A program made the position numbers and the translations under genes. The notes beneath the pieces are model-generated. The model searched no databases and was not told the origin of the DNA. It saw only the letters and a program-made list of their open reading frames with translations. A stretch of 32,917 nucleotides of DNA from Amycolatopsis tucumanensis (GTDB lineage: Bacteria; Actinomycetota; Actinomycetes; Mycobacteriales; Pseudonocardiaceae). Positions 23,373 through 30,876 of the stretch are shown here, piece by piece; the stretch's first letter is position 1, and each line of letters begins with the position of its first letter. The DNA lies in NCBI RefSeq assembly GCF_021654135.1, contig NZ_JAKGSD010000076.1, positions 1 to 32,917 of the forward strand, written 5' to 3'.

Positions 23373-23388
23373 GCTACCGACGAGTAAC
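23373..23388 (+). promoter_or_regulatory. Operator-like site (GCTAC-N6-GTAAC) before the hydroxyacyl-CoA dehydrogenase
   Basis: GCTACCGACGAGTAAC ends 12 bases before the ATG and directly abuts the GGAGG ribosome-binding site (23391-23395). The core TACCGACGAGTA is identical to that before meaA (1147-1162). Here the right half is perfect and the left half has one deviation. A bound protein would block transcription or early elongation. Confidence 0.5.
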
Positions 23389-23400
23389 CCGGAGGCCGCT

Positions 23401-25179
23401 ATGGCGCGGACGATCGAAACGGCAGGCGTGGTCGGGCTCGGCACGATGGGCTCCGGGATCGCGGAGGTCCTGGCCCGCAGCGGCATCCGGGTCATCGGCG
23501 TCGAGGTGGACGCCGCCGCGGTGGAGCGCGCCCGCGGGCACGTCGAGCAGTCCACCGCCCGCGCCCTCACCGGCGGCAAGCTCGACGAGGACGACCGCGC
23601 GGCCCTGCTCGCCCGCATCACCTACACCACCTCGCTGACCGACCTCGCCGACGCCGACCTGGTCATCGAGGCCGTCCCGGAGAGCCTCGGCCTCAAGGCC
23701 GAGGTGTTCGCCCAGCTGGACAAGATCGTCGGCCCCGACGTGGTGCTCGCGTCGAACACGTCGTCCCTGTCGGTCACTGAGGTCGGCGTGCACACCTCCC
23801 GCCCCGGCAAGGTCGTCGGGATGCACTTCTTCAACCCGGCGCCCGTGCTCAAGCTGGTCGAGATCGTGCGGACCGTCGTCACCGAGCCGGACGTGATCGC
23901 CGACGTCACCGGGTTCGCCGAGCGCCTCGGCAAGACGCCGGTGGTCATCGGAGACCGCGCGGGGTTCATCGCCAACGCCCTGCTGTTCGGCTACCTGAAC
24001 CACGCGGTGCGGATGTTCGAGCAGCGCTACGCCACGCGCGAGGACCTCGACGCGGCGATGCGCCTCGGCTGCGGGTACCCGATGGGACCGCTCGCGCTGC
24101 TCGACCTGATCGGGCTGGACACCGCCTACGAGATCCTCGAGTCGATGTACCGGCAGTCGCGCAACCGGTTGCACGCGCCCGCGCCGCTGCTCAAGCAGAT
24201 GATCACCGCGGGTCTGCTCGGCCGGAAGTCCGGTCGCGGGTTCTACACCTACGAGGGCCCGGATTCACCGGTCGTCGTCGACTCGGCGCCCGGCGTCGCG
24301 CCCGCGGACCCCGGCGAGGTGCGGCCGGTGCGCTCGGTCGGCGTGATCGGTACCGGCACGATGGCGACCGGGATCGCGGAGGTGTTCGCCAAGCGCGGGT
24401 ACGACGTCGTGCTCCGCGCCCGCACCACCGACAAGGCCGAGGCGGCGGTGGCGCGGATCGCCAAGTCGGTGAACCGGGCGGTGTCGAAGGGCAAGCTGTC
24501 GGAGTCGGACGGCGCCGCGGCGCTGGCCCGGGTCACGCCGGTCGCCGACTTCACCGCGTTGTCCAGTGTGGACCTTGTGGTCGAGGCCGTGGCCGAGGAG
24601 CTCGCGGTCAAGCAGGAGGTGTTCGCCGCGCTGGACGCGGTGGCCAAGCCGGGCGCGATCCTCGCGACGACGACGTCGTCGCTGCCGGTGATCGAGTGCG
24701 CGGCCGCGACCGAGCGCCCCGGGGACGTGGTCGGGCTGCACTTCTTCAACCCGGCGCCGGTGATGAAACTGGTTGAGGTGGTGCGCACGATCGCCACCGC
24801 GCCCGACGTCGTGGCCACCGCGCACGCGGTCTGCGCGGCGATCGGCAAGCATCCGGTGCACTGCGGCGACCGGGCCGGTTTCATCGTGAACGCGCTGCTT
24901 TTCCCGTACCTGAACGACGCGGTGAAGATGCTCGAGGCGCACTACGCGCAGGCCGCGGACATCGACACCGCGATGAAGGTCGGGTGCGGGCTGCCGATGG
25001 GCCCGTTCGAGCTGCTGGACGTCGTCGGTCTCGACGTGTCGCTGGCGATCCAGCGGACCCTGTTCAACGAGTTCCGCGAGGAGGGCTTCGCGCCGGCGCC
25101 GCTGCTGGAGCACCTCGTCACGGCCGGGCGGCTGGGCCGCAAAACGGGGAAGGGGTTCGCGGACTACACCGTTCAGTGA
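23401..25179 (+). CDS. Tandem-duplicated 3-hydroxyacyl-CoA dehydrogenase
   Basis: 592 residues comprising two complete 3-hydroxyacyl-CoA dehydrogenase units (each Rossmann plus C-terminal helical domain), roughly 1-290 and 305-592. Unit one has GLGTMGSGIAEV, LASNTSSLSV, GMHFFNPAPVLKLVEIVRT, GDRAGFIANALLF and GCGYPMGPLALLDLIGLD. Unit two repeats these as GTGTMATGIAEV, LATTTSSLPV, GLHFFNPAPVMKLVEVVRT, GDRAGFIVNALLF and GCGLPMGPFELLDVVGLD. Both keep the His-Glu catalytic pair, so both may be active. Such enzymes oxidise or form (S)-3-hydroxybutyryl-CoA and longer substrates with NAD(H). ATG with GGAGG five bases upstream. The shared operator-like site links it to meaA. No thiolase or hydratase is adjacent. 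Confidence 0.92.
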   Translation: MARTIETAGVVGLGTMGSGIAEVLARSGIRVIGVEVDAAAVERARGHVEQSTARALTGGKLDEDDRAALLARITYTTSLTDLADADLVIEAVPESLGLKAEVFAQLDKIVGPDVVLASNTSSLSVTEVGVHTSRPGKVVGMHFFNPAPVLKLVEIVRTVVTEPDVIADVTGFAERLGKTPVVIGDRAGFIANALLFGYLNHAVRMFEQRYATREDLDAAMRLGCGYPMGPLALLDLIGLDTAYEILESMYRQSRNRLHAPAPLLKQMITAGLLGRKSGRGFYTYEGPDSPVVVDSAPGVAPADPGEVRPVRSVGVIGTGTMATGIAEVFAKRGYDVVLRARTTDKAEAAVARIAKSVNRAVSKGKLSESDGAAALARVTPVADFTALSSVDLVVEAVAEELAVKQEVFAALDAVAKPGAILATTTSSLPVIECAAATERPGDVVGLHFFNPAPVMKLVEVVRTIATAPDVVATAHAVCAAIGKHPVHCGDRAGFIVNALLFPYLNDAVKMLEAHYAQAADIDTAMKVGCGLPMGPFELLDVVGLDVSLAIQRTLFNEFREEGFAPAPLLEHLVTAGRLGRKTGKGFADYTVQ

Positions 25180-25379
25180 CCGCAGCCGCAGGCGCCGCCG
25201 CAACAACCGCCACCCGCCGGCGCACCGGCGGCCGAACCGGTCAGGGCGACGGTCGTCAGCAGTTTGACCGTGTCGGTGTGGCCCTCGGGGCAGGTCGCGG
25301 GCGCGCTCGACTCGCTCATCGGACGGTTCACCTCGAAGGTGCCGGTGCACTCGCGACAGCGGTAGGCGTAGGTCGGCAT
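25173..25379 (-). CDS. FmdB-family zinc-ribbon protein
   Basis: 68 residues beginning MPTYAYRCREC, the hallmark of FmdB/regulatory zinc-ribbon proteins. Probable metal ligands are C8 and C11, then C30 and H34 (CPEGH, in place of the usual second CxxC). The C-terminal tail GGGCCGGACGCGH is unusually rich in Cys, Gly and His and may bind further metal. The gene overlaps the convergent dehydrogenase stop by seven bases and is divergent from the phosphodiesterase gene across 57 bases. Function of the family is poorly defined. Confidence 0.85.
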   Translation of the reverse strand: MPTYAYRCRECTGTFEVNRPMSESSAPATCPEGHTDTVKLLTTVALTGSAAGAPAGGGCCGGACGCGH

Positions 25380-25436
25380 GTCGTCATTATCGGGTAAGGC
25401 GTGCGCTCGGAGCCACCTTCCTGCCAAGCTGGCCAG

Positions 25437-26561
25437 GTGGAGCTGCCAACGTTGTCCGGCCAGGGGCATCTCGCCGAGGTGGTGCCGTCGGTGCTCGCGA
25501 CGCTGGGTGTGCCCGGCTGCGCGGACACGCTCGGCCTGCCCGAGGCTGCCGGTGCTTGTGTGTTGCTGATCGACGGTCTGGGTGCGGAGCTGTTGCGCGC
25601 GCACGCCGCGGACGCGCCGGTGCTGACCGAGCTGGCGCAGGGGACGCTGACGGTCGGCTGTCCGTCGACGACGGTCGCCGGACTGGCCGCGATCGGGACC
25701 GGAGTCGCGTCGGGGGAGCACGGCATGGCGGGGTACACGTTCGAGGTGCCCGGCTGCGGGGTGCTCAACGCCCTGCGCTGGCGGGAGCACCCGGGCGGCG
25801 GCGAGCTGGACCTGCGGCCGGAGGACGTCCAGCCGTTGCCCACGACGTTCGAGCGGGCGGCCGCGGCGGGTGTCGAGGCGGTGGTGGTGGCCGAGGCGAA
25901 GTTCGGGAACTCGCCGCTGACGCGGGCGGTGCAGCGCGGCGCGGAGTACCGCGGCGTTTACGCGATGGGCGACCTGGCCGCGGAGACGCTGCGCACCCTG
26001 CGCGAGTCGCCTGGTTTCTGCTACGCCTACCACGGCCAGCTGGACGAGCTCGGCCACCGGTACGGCCCCGGTTCGCCGGCGTGGGTGATGCAGCTGCGGC
26101 AGGTCGACCGGCTCGTCGAGTCGCTTGTGGACGGTCTGCCGCCCGGCCGGCTGCTGGCCGTGGTGGCCGACCACGGAATGGTCGCGCTGGGCGAGGACGT
26201 GATCGACATCGACGTGACGCCGGAGTTGCGGTCCGGAGTGCGGGTGTTCGGCGGGGACCCGCGGGTGCGGCACGTGTACACCGAGCCCGGCGCGACGGAG
26301 GACGTGCTGGCCACGTGGCGCTCGGTGCTGGGTTCACGGGCGTGGGTGACACGCCGGGACGAGGCGATCGCGGCGGGCTGGCTGGGACCGCGGGTGAGCG
26401 ACCGGGTGCGCTCCCGCTTCGGCGACGTGATAGCCGCGGCCCGGGACGACTTCGGGATGCTGCGCCGCACCGCGGAGCCGCTGGAGTCGCAGCTGATAGG
26501 ACAACACGGCTCGATGACGTCCGCCGAGCAACTGGTCCCGCTGGCGATCGCCCACCGCTGA
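25437..26561 (+). CDS. Type I phosphodiesterase/nucleotide pyrophosphatase (alkaline-phosphatase superfamily)
   Basis: 374 residues. The metal-dependent hydrolase core shows D46 in VLLIDGLGAEL, the nucleophilic threonine in CPSTTVAG (about T78), YHGQLDELGHRYG with the second-metal Asp and His, and VVADHGM with the first-metal Asp-His. There is no signal peptide, so it is cytoplasmic. GTG at 25437 is chosen because the protein family begins close to LSGQGHLAEVVPS; weak ribosome-binding site. The last ten codons (QLVPLAIAHR) form the first copy of a 42-bp tandem repeat that continues beyond the stop. Substrate (a nucleotide or phospholipid head group) unknown. Confidence 0.86.
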   Translation: MELPTLSGQGHLAEVVPSVLATLGVPGCADTLGLPEAAGACVLLIDGLGAELLRAHAADAPVLTELAQGTLTVGCPSTTVAGLAAIGTGVASGEHGMAGYTFEVPGCGVLNALRWREHPGGGELDLRPEDVQPLPTTFERAAAAGVEAVVVAEAKFGNSPLTRAVQRGAEYRGVYAMGDLAAETLRTLRESPGFCYAYHGQLDELGHRYGPGSPAWVMQLRQVDRLVESLVDGLPPGRLLAVVADHGMVALGEDVIDIDVTPELRSGVRVFGGDPRVRHVYTEPGATEDVLATWRSVLGSRAWVTRRDEAIAAGWLGPRVSDRVRSRFGDVIAAARDDFGMLRRTAEPLESQLIGQHGSMTSAEQLVPLAIAHR

Positions 26562-26904
26562 GGGGCCGGGCGGCTGGTGCTGTTGGCGGTTGCGGGTGGT
26601 TGAGGGGCGGGCGGCTGGTTCCGCTGGTGATCGCGCCACTGCTGAGCGCTGGGCGGCTGGTGCCGTTGGCGGTTGCGGGTGGTTAAGGGGCCGGGCGGCT
26701 GGTTCCTCTGGTGATAGCGCCACCGCTGAGCGCTGGGCGGCTGGTGCTGTTGGCGGTTGCGGGTGGTTGTGGGGCTGGGCGGCTGGTTCCGCTGGTGATC
26801 GCGCCACCGCTGAGCGCCGGGCGGCCGGTTCTGCTGGCGGTTGCCCGCCGTTGCGGCACCGCGCCTCGTCTGCTGGTGATCACCCACCGCTGAGGCGCCA
26901 GTTC
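26528..26904 (+). repeat. 42-bp tandem repeat, nine copies, beginning inside the phosphodiesterase gene
   Basis: Copies start at 26528, 26570, 26611, 26653, 26695, 26737, 26779, 26821 and 26863; one is 41 bases, the others 42. Most begin GCGGCTGGT. Two types alternate: A (GGTTCCGCTGGTGATCGC...GCTGAGCGC) and B (GGTGCTGTTGGCGGTTGCGG), giving an 84-bp higher-order unit. The first A copy is the 3' end of the coding sequence including the TGA. The last copy has again the CACCGCTGAGG ending. The rest of the gap (26905-27028) shows nothing recognisable. Confidence 0.85.
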
Positions 26905-27028
26905 CGCCCGGGCTGCTGTCGGTCGTGATCGGGCCAGGTGGGTGGGCGGGGCCGCCCGCTCGTGGAGAGTCCCGGTCGCCGGGGATTTCCGTCGCCGAGG
27001 AATCCCCGGGTGCTGGATTCCCGCCGGG

Positions 27029-27592
27029 TCAGGGCTTCGGTCGGCGCAGGCCGTCGAGCAGCACGGTGAGCAGTCGTTCGGCCGTCTCGTCGCTGCCTTC
27101 CGCGGCCACGCCCACCCCGTGCCCGAGCAGCAGCAGGTCGCGCGGCCGCACGTCGTCGCGGATGGCGCCGCTTTCCTGCGCTCGGCTGAGCAGCACGGCG
27201 GCCGCGTCGTTGATCAGCGTCTTGCACGCGGCGAACGTCTCGGAGTCCCGGTCCATCGCCGCCTTCAGCGTGGCCGCCAGCCCCCGCTTGTGCAGCACGA
27301 ACGCGACCTGCTCGCGCATCCACAGCTCCAGCGCCTCCGCCGGCTCGTGCTCCTCCAGCAGCCGGTGCGCGGCGGAGCTGAGCGTTTCGATGTCGTCGCG
27401 GTAGACGGCTTCGATCAGCGTCTCCCGAGTCGGGAAGTGCCGGTAGAGGGTGCCCGCGCCGACGGAGGCCCGGCGCGCGATGTCGTCCAGCGGGGCGTCC
27501 GGTCCGTGCTCCCGGAACGCCTCGCGCGCCGTGACCAGGATCCGTTCGTAGTTGCGCCGCGCGTCAGCCCGCATCGGCCGCGGTGCCGTCAT
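27029..27592 (-). CDS. TetR-family transcriptional repressor of the divergent exporter
   Basis: 187 residues. The helix-turn-helix is APLDDIARRASVGAGTLYRHFPTRETLIEAVY (about 32-63). The C-terminal domain resembles the SbtR/TetR_C_33 type (EALELWMREQVAFVLHKRGLAATLKAAMD). ATG at 27592 is chosen for GGAGTGAGG upstream; a second in-frame ATG lies six codons on. It is divergent from a DHA2 exporter, with two operator-like sites in the 128-base gap, so it most likely represses both genes and is released by a compound that the exporter removes. Confidence 0.9.
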   Translation of the reverse strand: MTAPRPMRADARRNYERILVTAREAFREHGPDAPLDDIARRASVGAGTLYRHFPTRETLIEAVYRDDIETLSSAAHRLLEEHEPAEALELWMREQVAFVLHKRGLAATLKAAMDRDSETFAACKTLINDAAAVLLSRAQESGAIRDDVRPRDLLLLGHGVGVAAEGSDETAERLLTVLLDGLRRPKP

Positions 27593-27608
27593 GCGCCTCA
27601 CTCCAAAA

Positions 27609-27625
27609 CCGGACACATTCTCCGG
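27609..27625. promoter_or_regulatory. TetR operator-like site 1
   Basis: CCGGACACATTCTCCGG is an imperfect palindrome closely matching site 2 at 27640-27656. It lies 17 bases upstream of the tetR ATG, where binding would block tetR transcription. Centres of the two sites are 31 bases apart, about three helical turns. Confidence 0.6.
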
Positions 27626-27631
27626 ATACCC

Positions 27632-27661
27632 TTGCGCAACCGGAGACGTTCTCCATATGCT
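27632..27661 (+). promoter_or_regulatory. Promoter of the DHA2 exporter
   Basis: TTGCGC (27632-27637), 18 bases, TATGCT (27656-27661). Operator-like site 2 fills the spacer exactly. The -35 box lies in the palindrome TTGCGCAA (27632-27639) and could be shared with a divergent tetR promoter. Confidence 0.5.
27640..27656. promoter_or_regulatory. TetR operator-like site 2
   Basis: CCGGAGACGTTCTCCAT contains GGAGA-CGT-TCTCC with perfect 5-base arms. It occupies the spacer between the -35 and -10 boxes of the exporter promoter, a classical repression position. Confidence 0.6.
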
Positions 27662-27720
27662 AGCTCCATCGAAGCGGAGAGTTCGTCCGCTTCTGTCGTC
27701 CTCTTTTCGATGGAGACTTC

Positions 27721-29154
27721 TTGTCTGAGACAACGCTGCCCGCGTCCGGCACGGCTGTCGCCGCGACCGCGGCGCGGCCACGCCCCGGCGTGGTGCTGGC
27801 AACCCTGCTCACCTGCCAGTTGATGATCGTCCTCGACATCACCGTCATGAACGTCGCGCTGCCCCGGATCCAGGCCGACCTCGGGTTCACCCCGGCCTCG
27901 CTGAGCTGGGTGATGTCGAGCTACACCCTCGTCTTCGGCGGTCTGCTGCTGCTCGGCGGACGCGCGGGCGACCTCTTCGGCCGCAAGCGGATGTTCGTCG
28001 GCGGCGTGCTGCTGTTCACCGTGGCCTCGCTCGCCGGTGGCCTGGCCGGATCGGCCGAGTGGCTGATCGTCGCCCGGATCGCGCAAGGCCTCGGCGCCGC
28101 CGCCGCGGGGCCGAGCACGCTGGCCCTGCTCACCACGACCATCACCGAATCCCGCGCCCGGCTGCGCGCGCTCGCCCTGTTCTCCGGCATGTCCAGCGCC
28201 GGGTTCGCGGTCGGTCTCATCCTCGGCGGGCTGCTCACCGAGTGGCTGTCGTGGCGGGCCGTGCTGTTCATCAACGTGCCGTTCGGACTGGTCGTGGCCG
28301 CACTGGCCGCCCGGTTCGTCGTGGAGCCGCCGCGCCAGCGGGCACGGCTCGACCTGCCCGGCGCGGTGACCGGGACGGTGGGCGTCGCGGCCCTCGTCTA
28401 CGGCTTCATCCGCGCCGCCGAGGCGGGCTGGTCGGACACGCTGACGTTGGCCTCGCTGATCGGCGGAGTGGTGCTGCTCGGCGCTTTCCTCGCCGTCGAG
28501 GTCCGCACCGCCGAGCCGCTGCTGCCGCTGCGGCTGTTCGCCGACCGCAACCGCGCCGCCGCCTACGCCAACTTCTTCCTCGGCCCGATGGCCGGCATGT
28601 CGATGTTCTTCTTCCTCACCCAGTACCTGCAGGACGTGCGGGGCATGAACGCGCTGGGCACCGGGTTCGCGTTCCTGCCCATGGCGCTGCTGGTGTTCGC
28701 GCTGAGCCGGGCCATCCCGCGGCTGCTGCCGCGGTTCGGGCCCAAGCCGGTCGCGATCGCCGGGACGCTGTCGATGATCGCCGGGGTTGGCTGGCTGACG
28801 CAGCTGGGAACCGGCACCGCCTACCTGACCGGTGTGCTCGGCCCGATGGTCCTCATGGGACTGGGCATGGGACTGGCCTTCTCGCCGCTCAACGTGATCA
28901 TCATGGGCAGCGTCCCGGCTCGCGACGCCGGCGCCGCGGATGGTGTGCTGCAGACGATGCAGCAGACCGGCGCGACCCTCGGCCTCGCCATCCTGGTCAC
29001 CATCTTCGGCGCGGCCACCCGCACCGCGACCGGCTCGCCGCACGACGTGCTGGTCACCGGGATGACGGCCGCGTTCACCGGCTCGGTGGTGATCGCGTGC
29101 CTCACCTTCGTGGTGGCACTCACCTTCCGCCGCGACGCGGACCGCGCCGCGTAG
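27721..29154 (+). CDS. DHA2-family (EmrB/QacA-type) multidrug MFS exporter
   Basis: 477 residues with about 14 transmembrane helices, the DHA2 drug:H+ antiporter size. Motif D1 is seen in LDITVMNVALPRIQADL, motif A in GGRAGDLFGRKRMFVGG, and motif C-like GLILGGLLTEWLSWRAVLFINVP in helix 5. The TTG start is chosen because GGAGA lies about six bases upstream; an ATG at 27710 is in another frame. Expression is probably controlled by the divergent TetR protein through the site inside its promoter. It exports an unknown hydrophobic or cationic compound. Confidence 0.9.
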   Translation: MSETTLPASGTAVAATAARPRPGVVLATLLTCQLMIVLDITVMNVALPRIQADLGFTPASLSWVMSSYTLVFGGLLLLGGRAGDLFGRKRMFVGGVLLFTVASLAGGLAGSAEWLIVARIAQGLGAAAAGPSTLALLTTTITESRARLRALALFSGMSSAGFAVGLILGGLLTEWLSWRAVLFINVPFGLVVAALAARFVVEPPRQRARLDLPGAVTGTVGVAALVYGFIRAAEAGWSDTLTLASLIGGVVLLGAFLAVEVRTAEPLLPLRLFADRNRAAAYANFFLGPMAGMSMFFFLTQYLQDVRGMNALGTGFAFLPMALLVFALSRAIPRLLPRFGPKPVAIAGTLSMIAGVGWLTQLGTGTAYLTGVLGPMVLMGLGMGLAFSPLNVIIMGSVPARDAGAADGVLQTMQQTGATLGLAILVTIFGAATRTATGSPHDVLVTGMTAAFTGSVVIACLTFVVALTFRRDADRAA

Positions 29155-29170
29155 GCGTTACCGTGGCCGG

Positions 29171-29470
29171 GTGCCCCGCCGCAACCGACCACACCGTGGC
29201 CGCCCCGACGCCGACCGCGCCGGGGCGGCTCCCGGTTGGGCGCACGCCGAGTCCGGTCCGGACGGTGACTGGCTGGTGCGCAGCGTCCCGGGCAGCCAGG
29301 CGACCAAGGTGTACCGCTGTCCCGGGTGCGACCACGAAATCCAGCCCGGCGTGCCGCACGTGGTGGCCTGGCCCGCCGACGAGCTCGGCTCGGTGGCCGA
29401 CCGCAGGCACTGGCACCGCGCCTGCTGGAACGCCCGCGACCGCCGCGGCCCGACCCGCAAGCGCTTCTAG
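29171..29470 (+). CDS. Small zinc-finger-like protein of actinobacteria
   Basis: 99 residues, basic N-terminus (MPRRNRPHRGRP). A probable metal site is formed by C50 and C53 (YRCPGCDHEI), H63 and the HWHRACW segment (H80, H82, C85). Such proteins are conserved in actinobacteria and sometimes labelled ATP/GTP-binding without evidence. GTG start 16 bases after the exporter stop. The stop TAG shares CTAG with the stop of the convergent GNAT gene. Role unknown. Confidence 0.8.
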   Translation: MPRRNRPHRGRPDADRAGAAPGWAHAESGPDGDWLVRSVPGSQATKVYRCPGCDHEIQPGVPHVVAWPADELGSVADRRHWHRACWNARDRRGPTRKRF

Positions 29471-30003
29471 GCCCGCCGCGCGTCTCCGCGCTTCGGAATC
29501 TTCCGGAAGTGCCGGGACACCGCGCCGTCGTAGAAGGTCTCGGTGTACGCGGTGAACCCGAGCCGCTCCGCGACGCGCAGCGACGGCTCGTTGGCGATGT
29601 TCACGCTGATCTGCACCGGGAACTCGGGCAGCTCCCGCTCCGCCCAGTCGACCACGGCCCGCGCCATCTCCGTGGCGTAGCCGCGTCCCCACGCCTCCGG
29701 GCGGAAGCGGTAGTAGAGGTTCAGCAGCCGGACGCCGCCGAACTCCAGGTGCTGCAGCCCGCCGATGCCGGCGACCGCACCGGTGGCGAGCGGCACCACC
29801 GCGAGGTAGCCGAACCCGTGGGCCTTCCAGTGCTCGAGCCAGGCCGTGAGCTTGACCTCGGTCTCCTCCTCGCTGGGCGGCGCTGGGTGGTAGCGGTTGG
29901 TCCGCGGGTCGGTCTGGATCTCGACGACGTCGTCCCGGTCCTCCGGGCCCAGTGGCCGCAGCAACAGGCGGTCAGTGCGGATCTCCCGCCACTCGACGCT
30001 CAC
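29467..30003 (-). CDS. GNAT-family N-acetyltransferase
   Basis: 178 residues of the RimJ/RimL-like acetyltransferase type: TDRLLLRPLGPEDRDDVVEIQTDP at the N-terminus, then the acetyl-CoA loop in YYRFRPEAWGRGYATEMARAV (R-x-x-G-x-G/A pattern) and NIANEPSLRVAERLGF. It transfers acetyl from acetyl-CoA to an amine, either the N-terminus of a protein or a small molecule. GTG start. It is divergent from the alpha/beta hydrolase across 38 bases and overlaps the zinc-finger gene by four bases (CTAG). Confidence 0.88.
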   Translation of the reverse strand: MSVEWREIRTDRLLLRPLGPEDRDDVVEIQTDPRTNRYHPAPPSEEETEVKLTAWLEHWKAHGFGYLAVVPLATGAVAGIGGLQHLEFGGVRLLNLYYRFRPEAWGRGYATEMARAVVDWAERELPEFPVQISVNIANEPSLRVAERLGFTAYTETFYDGAVSRHFRKIPKRGDARRA

Positions 30004-30041
30004 AGGGCGACGGTAGCGCGCCGGTCCAGCACAATCTCGGT

Positions 30042-30794
30042 ATGGCTGATCTTCCCCTGGTCCTCCTCCACGCGTTCCCGGTGGACGCCCGCATGTGGAA
30101 CCCCGTCCGCGGCGGCCTGACCACCCGGCACCGGCTGATCACGCCCGACCAGCGTGGCCTCGGGCGGACGCCGCTGCCCGGGACCGACCGCGAACCCAGC
30201 CTCGACGACGCGGCCCGGGACGTGATCGCCCTGCTCGACAAGCTCGAACTCGAGCAGGTCGTGCTCGGCGGCTGCTCCATGGGCGGCTACGTGACCATGG
30301 CCGTGCTGCGCGCCGCACCCGAGCGTGTCGCCGGGCTGGTGCTCATCGACACGAAGGCGACCGCGGACGCGCCCGAGGCCGCGCAGGCCCGGCGGGACCT
30401 GGCGCAGCGCGCGGAGTCCGAGGGCGTGACCGGCTGGCTCGCCGACGCCATGCTGCCGAACGTGCTCAGCGTCGAGACCCGCCAGACCCGCCCGGACGTG
30501 GTCGAGACGGTGCGCGACCTCATCGACAGCCAGCCCCCGGCGGGCGTGGCGTGGGCCGCCCGAGCGATGGCCAACCGGCCGGACTCCACCGAGCTGCTGG
30601 CGGCCACCGACGTGCCCGCGCTGGTGATCGTGGGCGAGGACGACGGACTCACCCCACCCGACGGCGCACAGGCGATGGCGGAGACGCTGCCCAGCGGCGA
30701 ACTGGTGGTGGTGCCCCAGGCCGGGCACCTCACGCCGCTGGAAGCGCCGGCGATGGTCGCGGAGGCGATCCTGGGTTGGTGGCCTTTCGCGTGA
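30042..30794 (+). CDS. Alpha/beta-fold hydrolase
   Basis: 250 residues. HAFPVDARMWNP holds the oxyanion-hole region, the nucleophile elbow is GGCSMGGY with S79, the acid is in IVGEDDGLTP and the catalytic histidine in AGHLTPLEAPAMV. The cap is short. This is the usual size of esterase, lactonase or 3-oxoadipate enol-lactonase-like enzymes; no aromatic-pathway neighbour supports the last. The 3' end, together with about 35 bases downstream, is present again in decayed form 156 bases later. Confidence 0.87.
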   Translation: MADLPLVLLHAFPVDARMWNPVRGGLTTRHRLITPDQRGLGRTPLPGTDREPSLDDAARDVIALLDKLELEQVVLGGCSMGGYVTMAVLRAAPERVAGLVLIDTKATADAPEAAQARRDLAQRAESEGVTGWLADAMLPNVLSVETRQTRPDVVETVRDLIDSQPPAGVAWAARAMANRPDSTELLAATDVPALVIVGEDDGLTPPDGAQAMAETLPSGELVVVPQAGHLTPLEAPAMVAEAILGWWPFA

Positions 30795-30876
30795 GTGGGC
30801 TCGGCTGAGGCTGGGTGCTTTCGCTGGGGCAATGGCCTAGTTGGCTGGTTGGTGCGGGGCAGTCATGTCTGACGGC

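Noticed and set aside
22130..23638. A plus-strand open frame of about 500 codons bridging dhaM, the 21-bp repeat and the dehydrogenase start
   Set aside because: It is out of frame with dhaM and with the dehydrogenase and is built of Arg/Gly/Ala-rich shadow plus repeat-derived sequence.
26027..26887. Open frames with Gln/Pro/Asn-rich or Gly/Leu-rich repeated peptides through the 42-bp array
   Set aside because: They arise from the 42-base period being a multiple of three; no start signals or conserved domain support translation.
26528..26904. CRISPR array suspected from regular repeats
   Set aside because: Units are contiguous without unique spacers, two unit types alternate, the first is coding sequence, and there are no cas genes.
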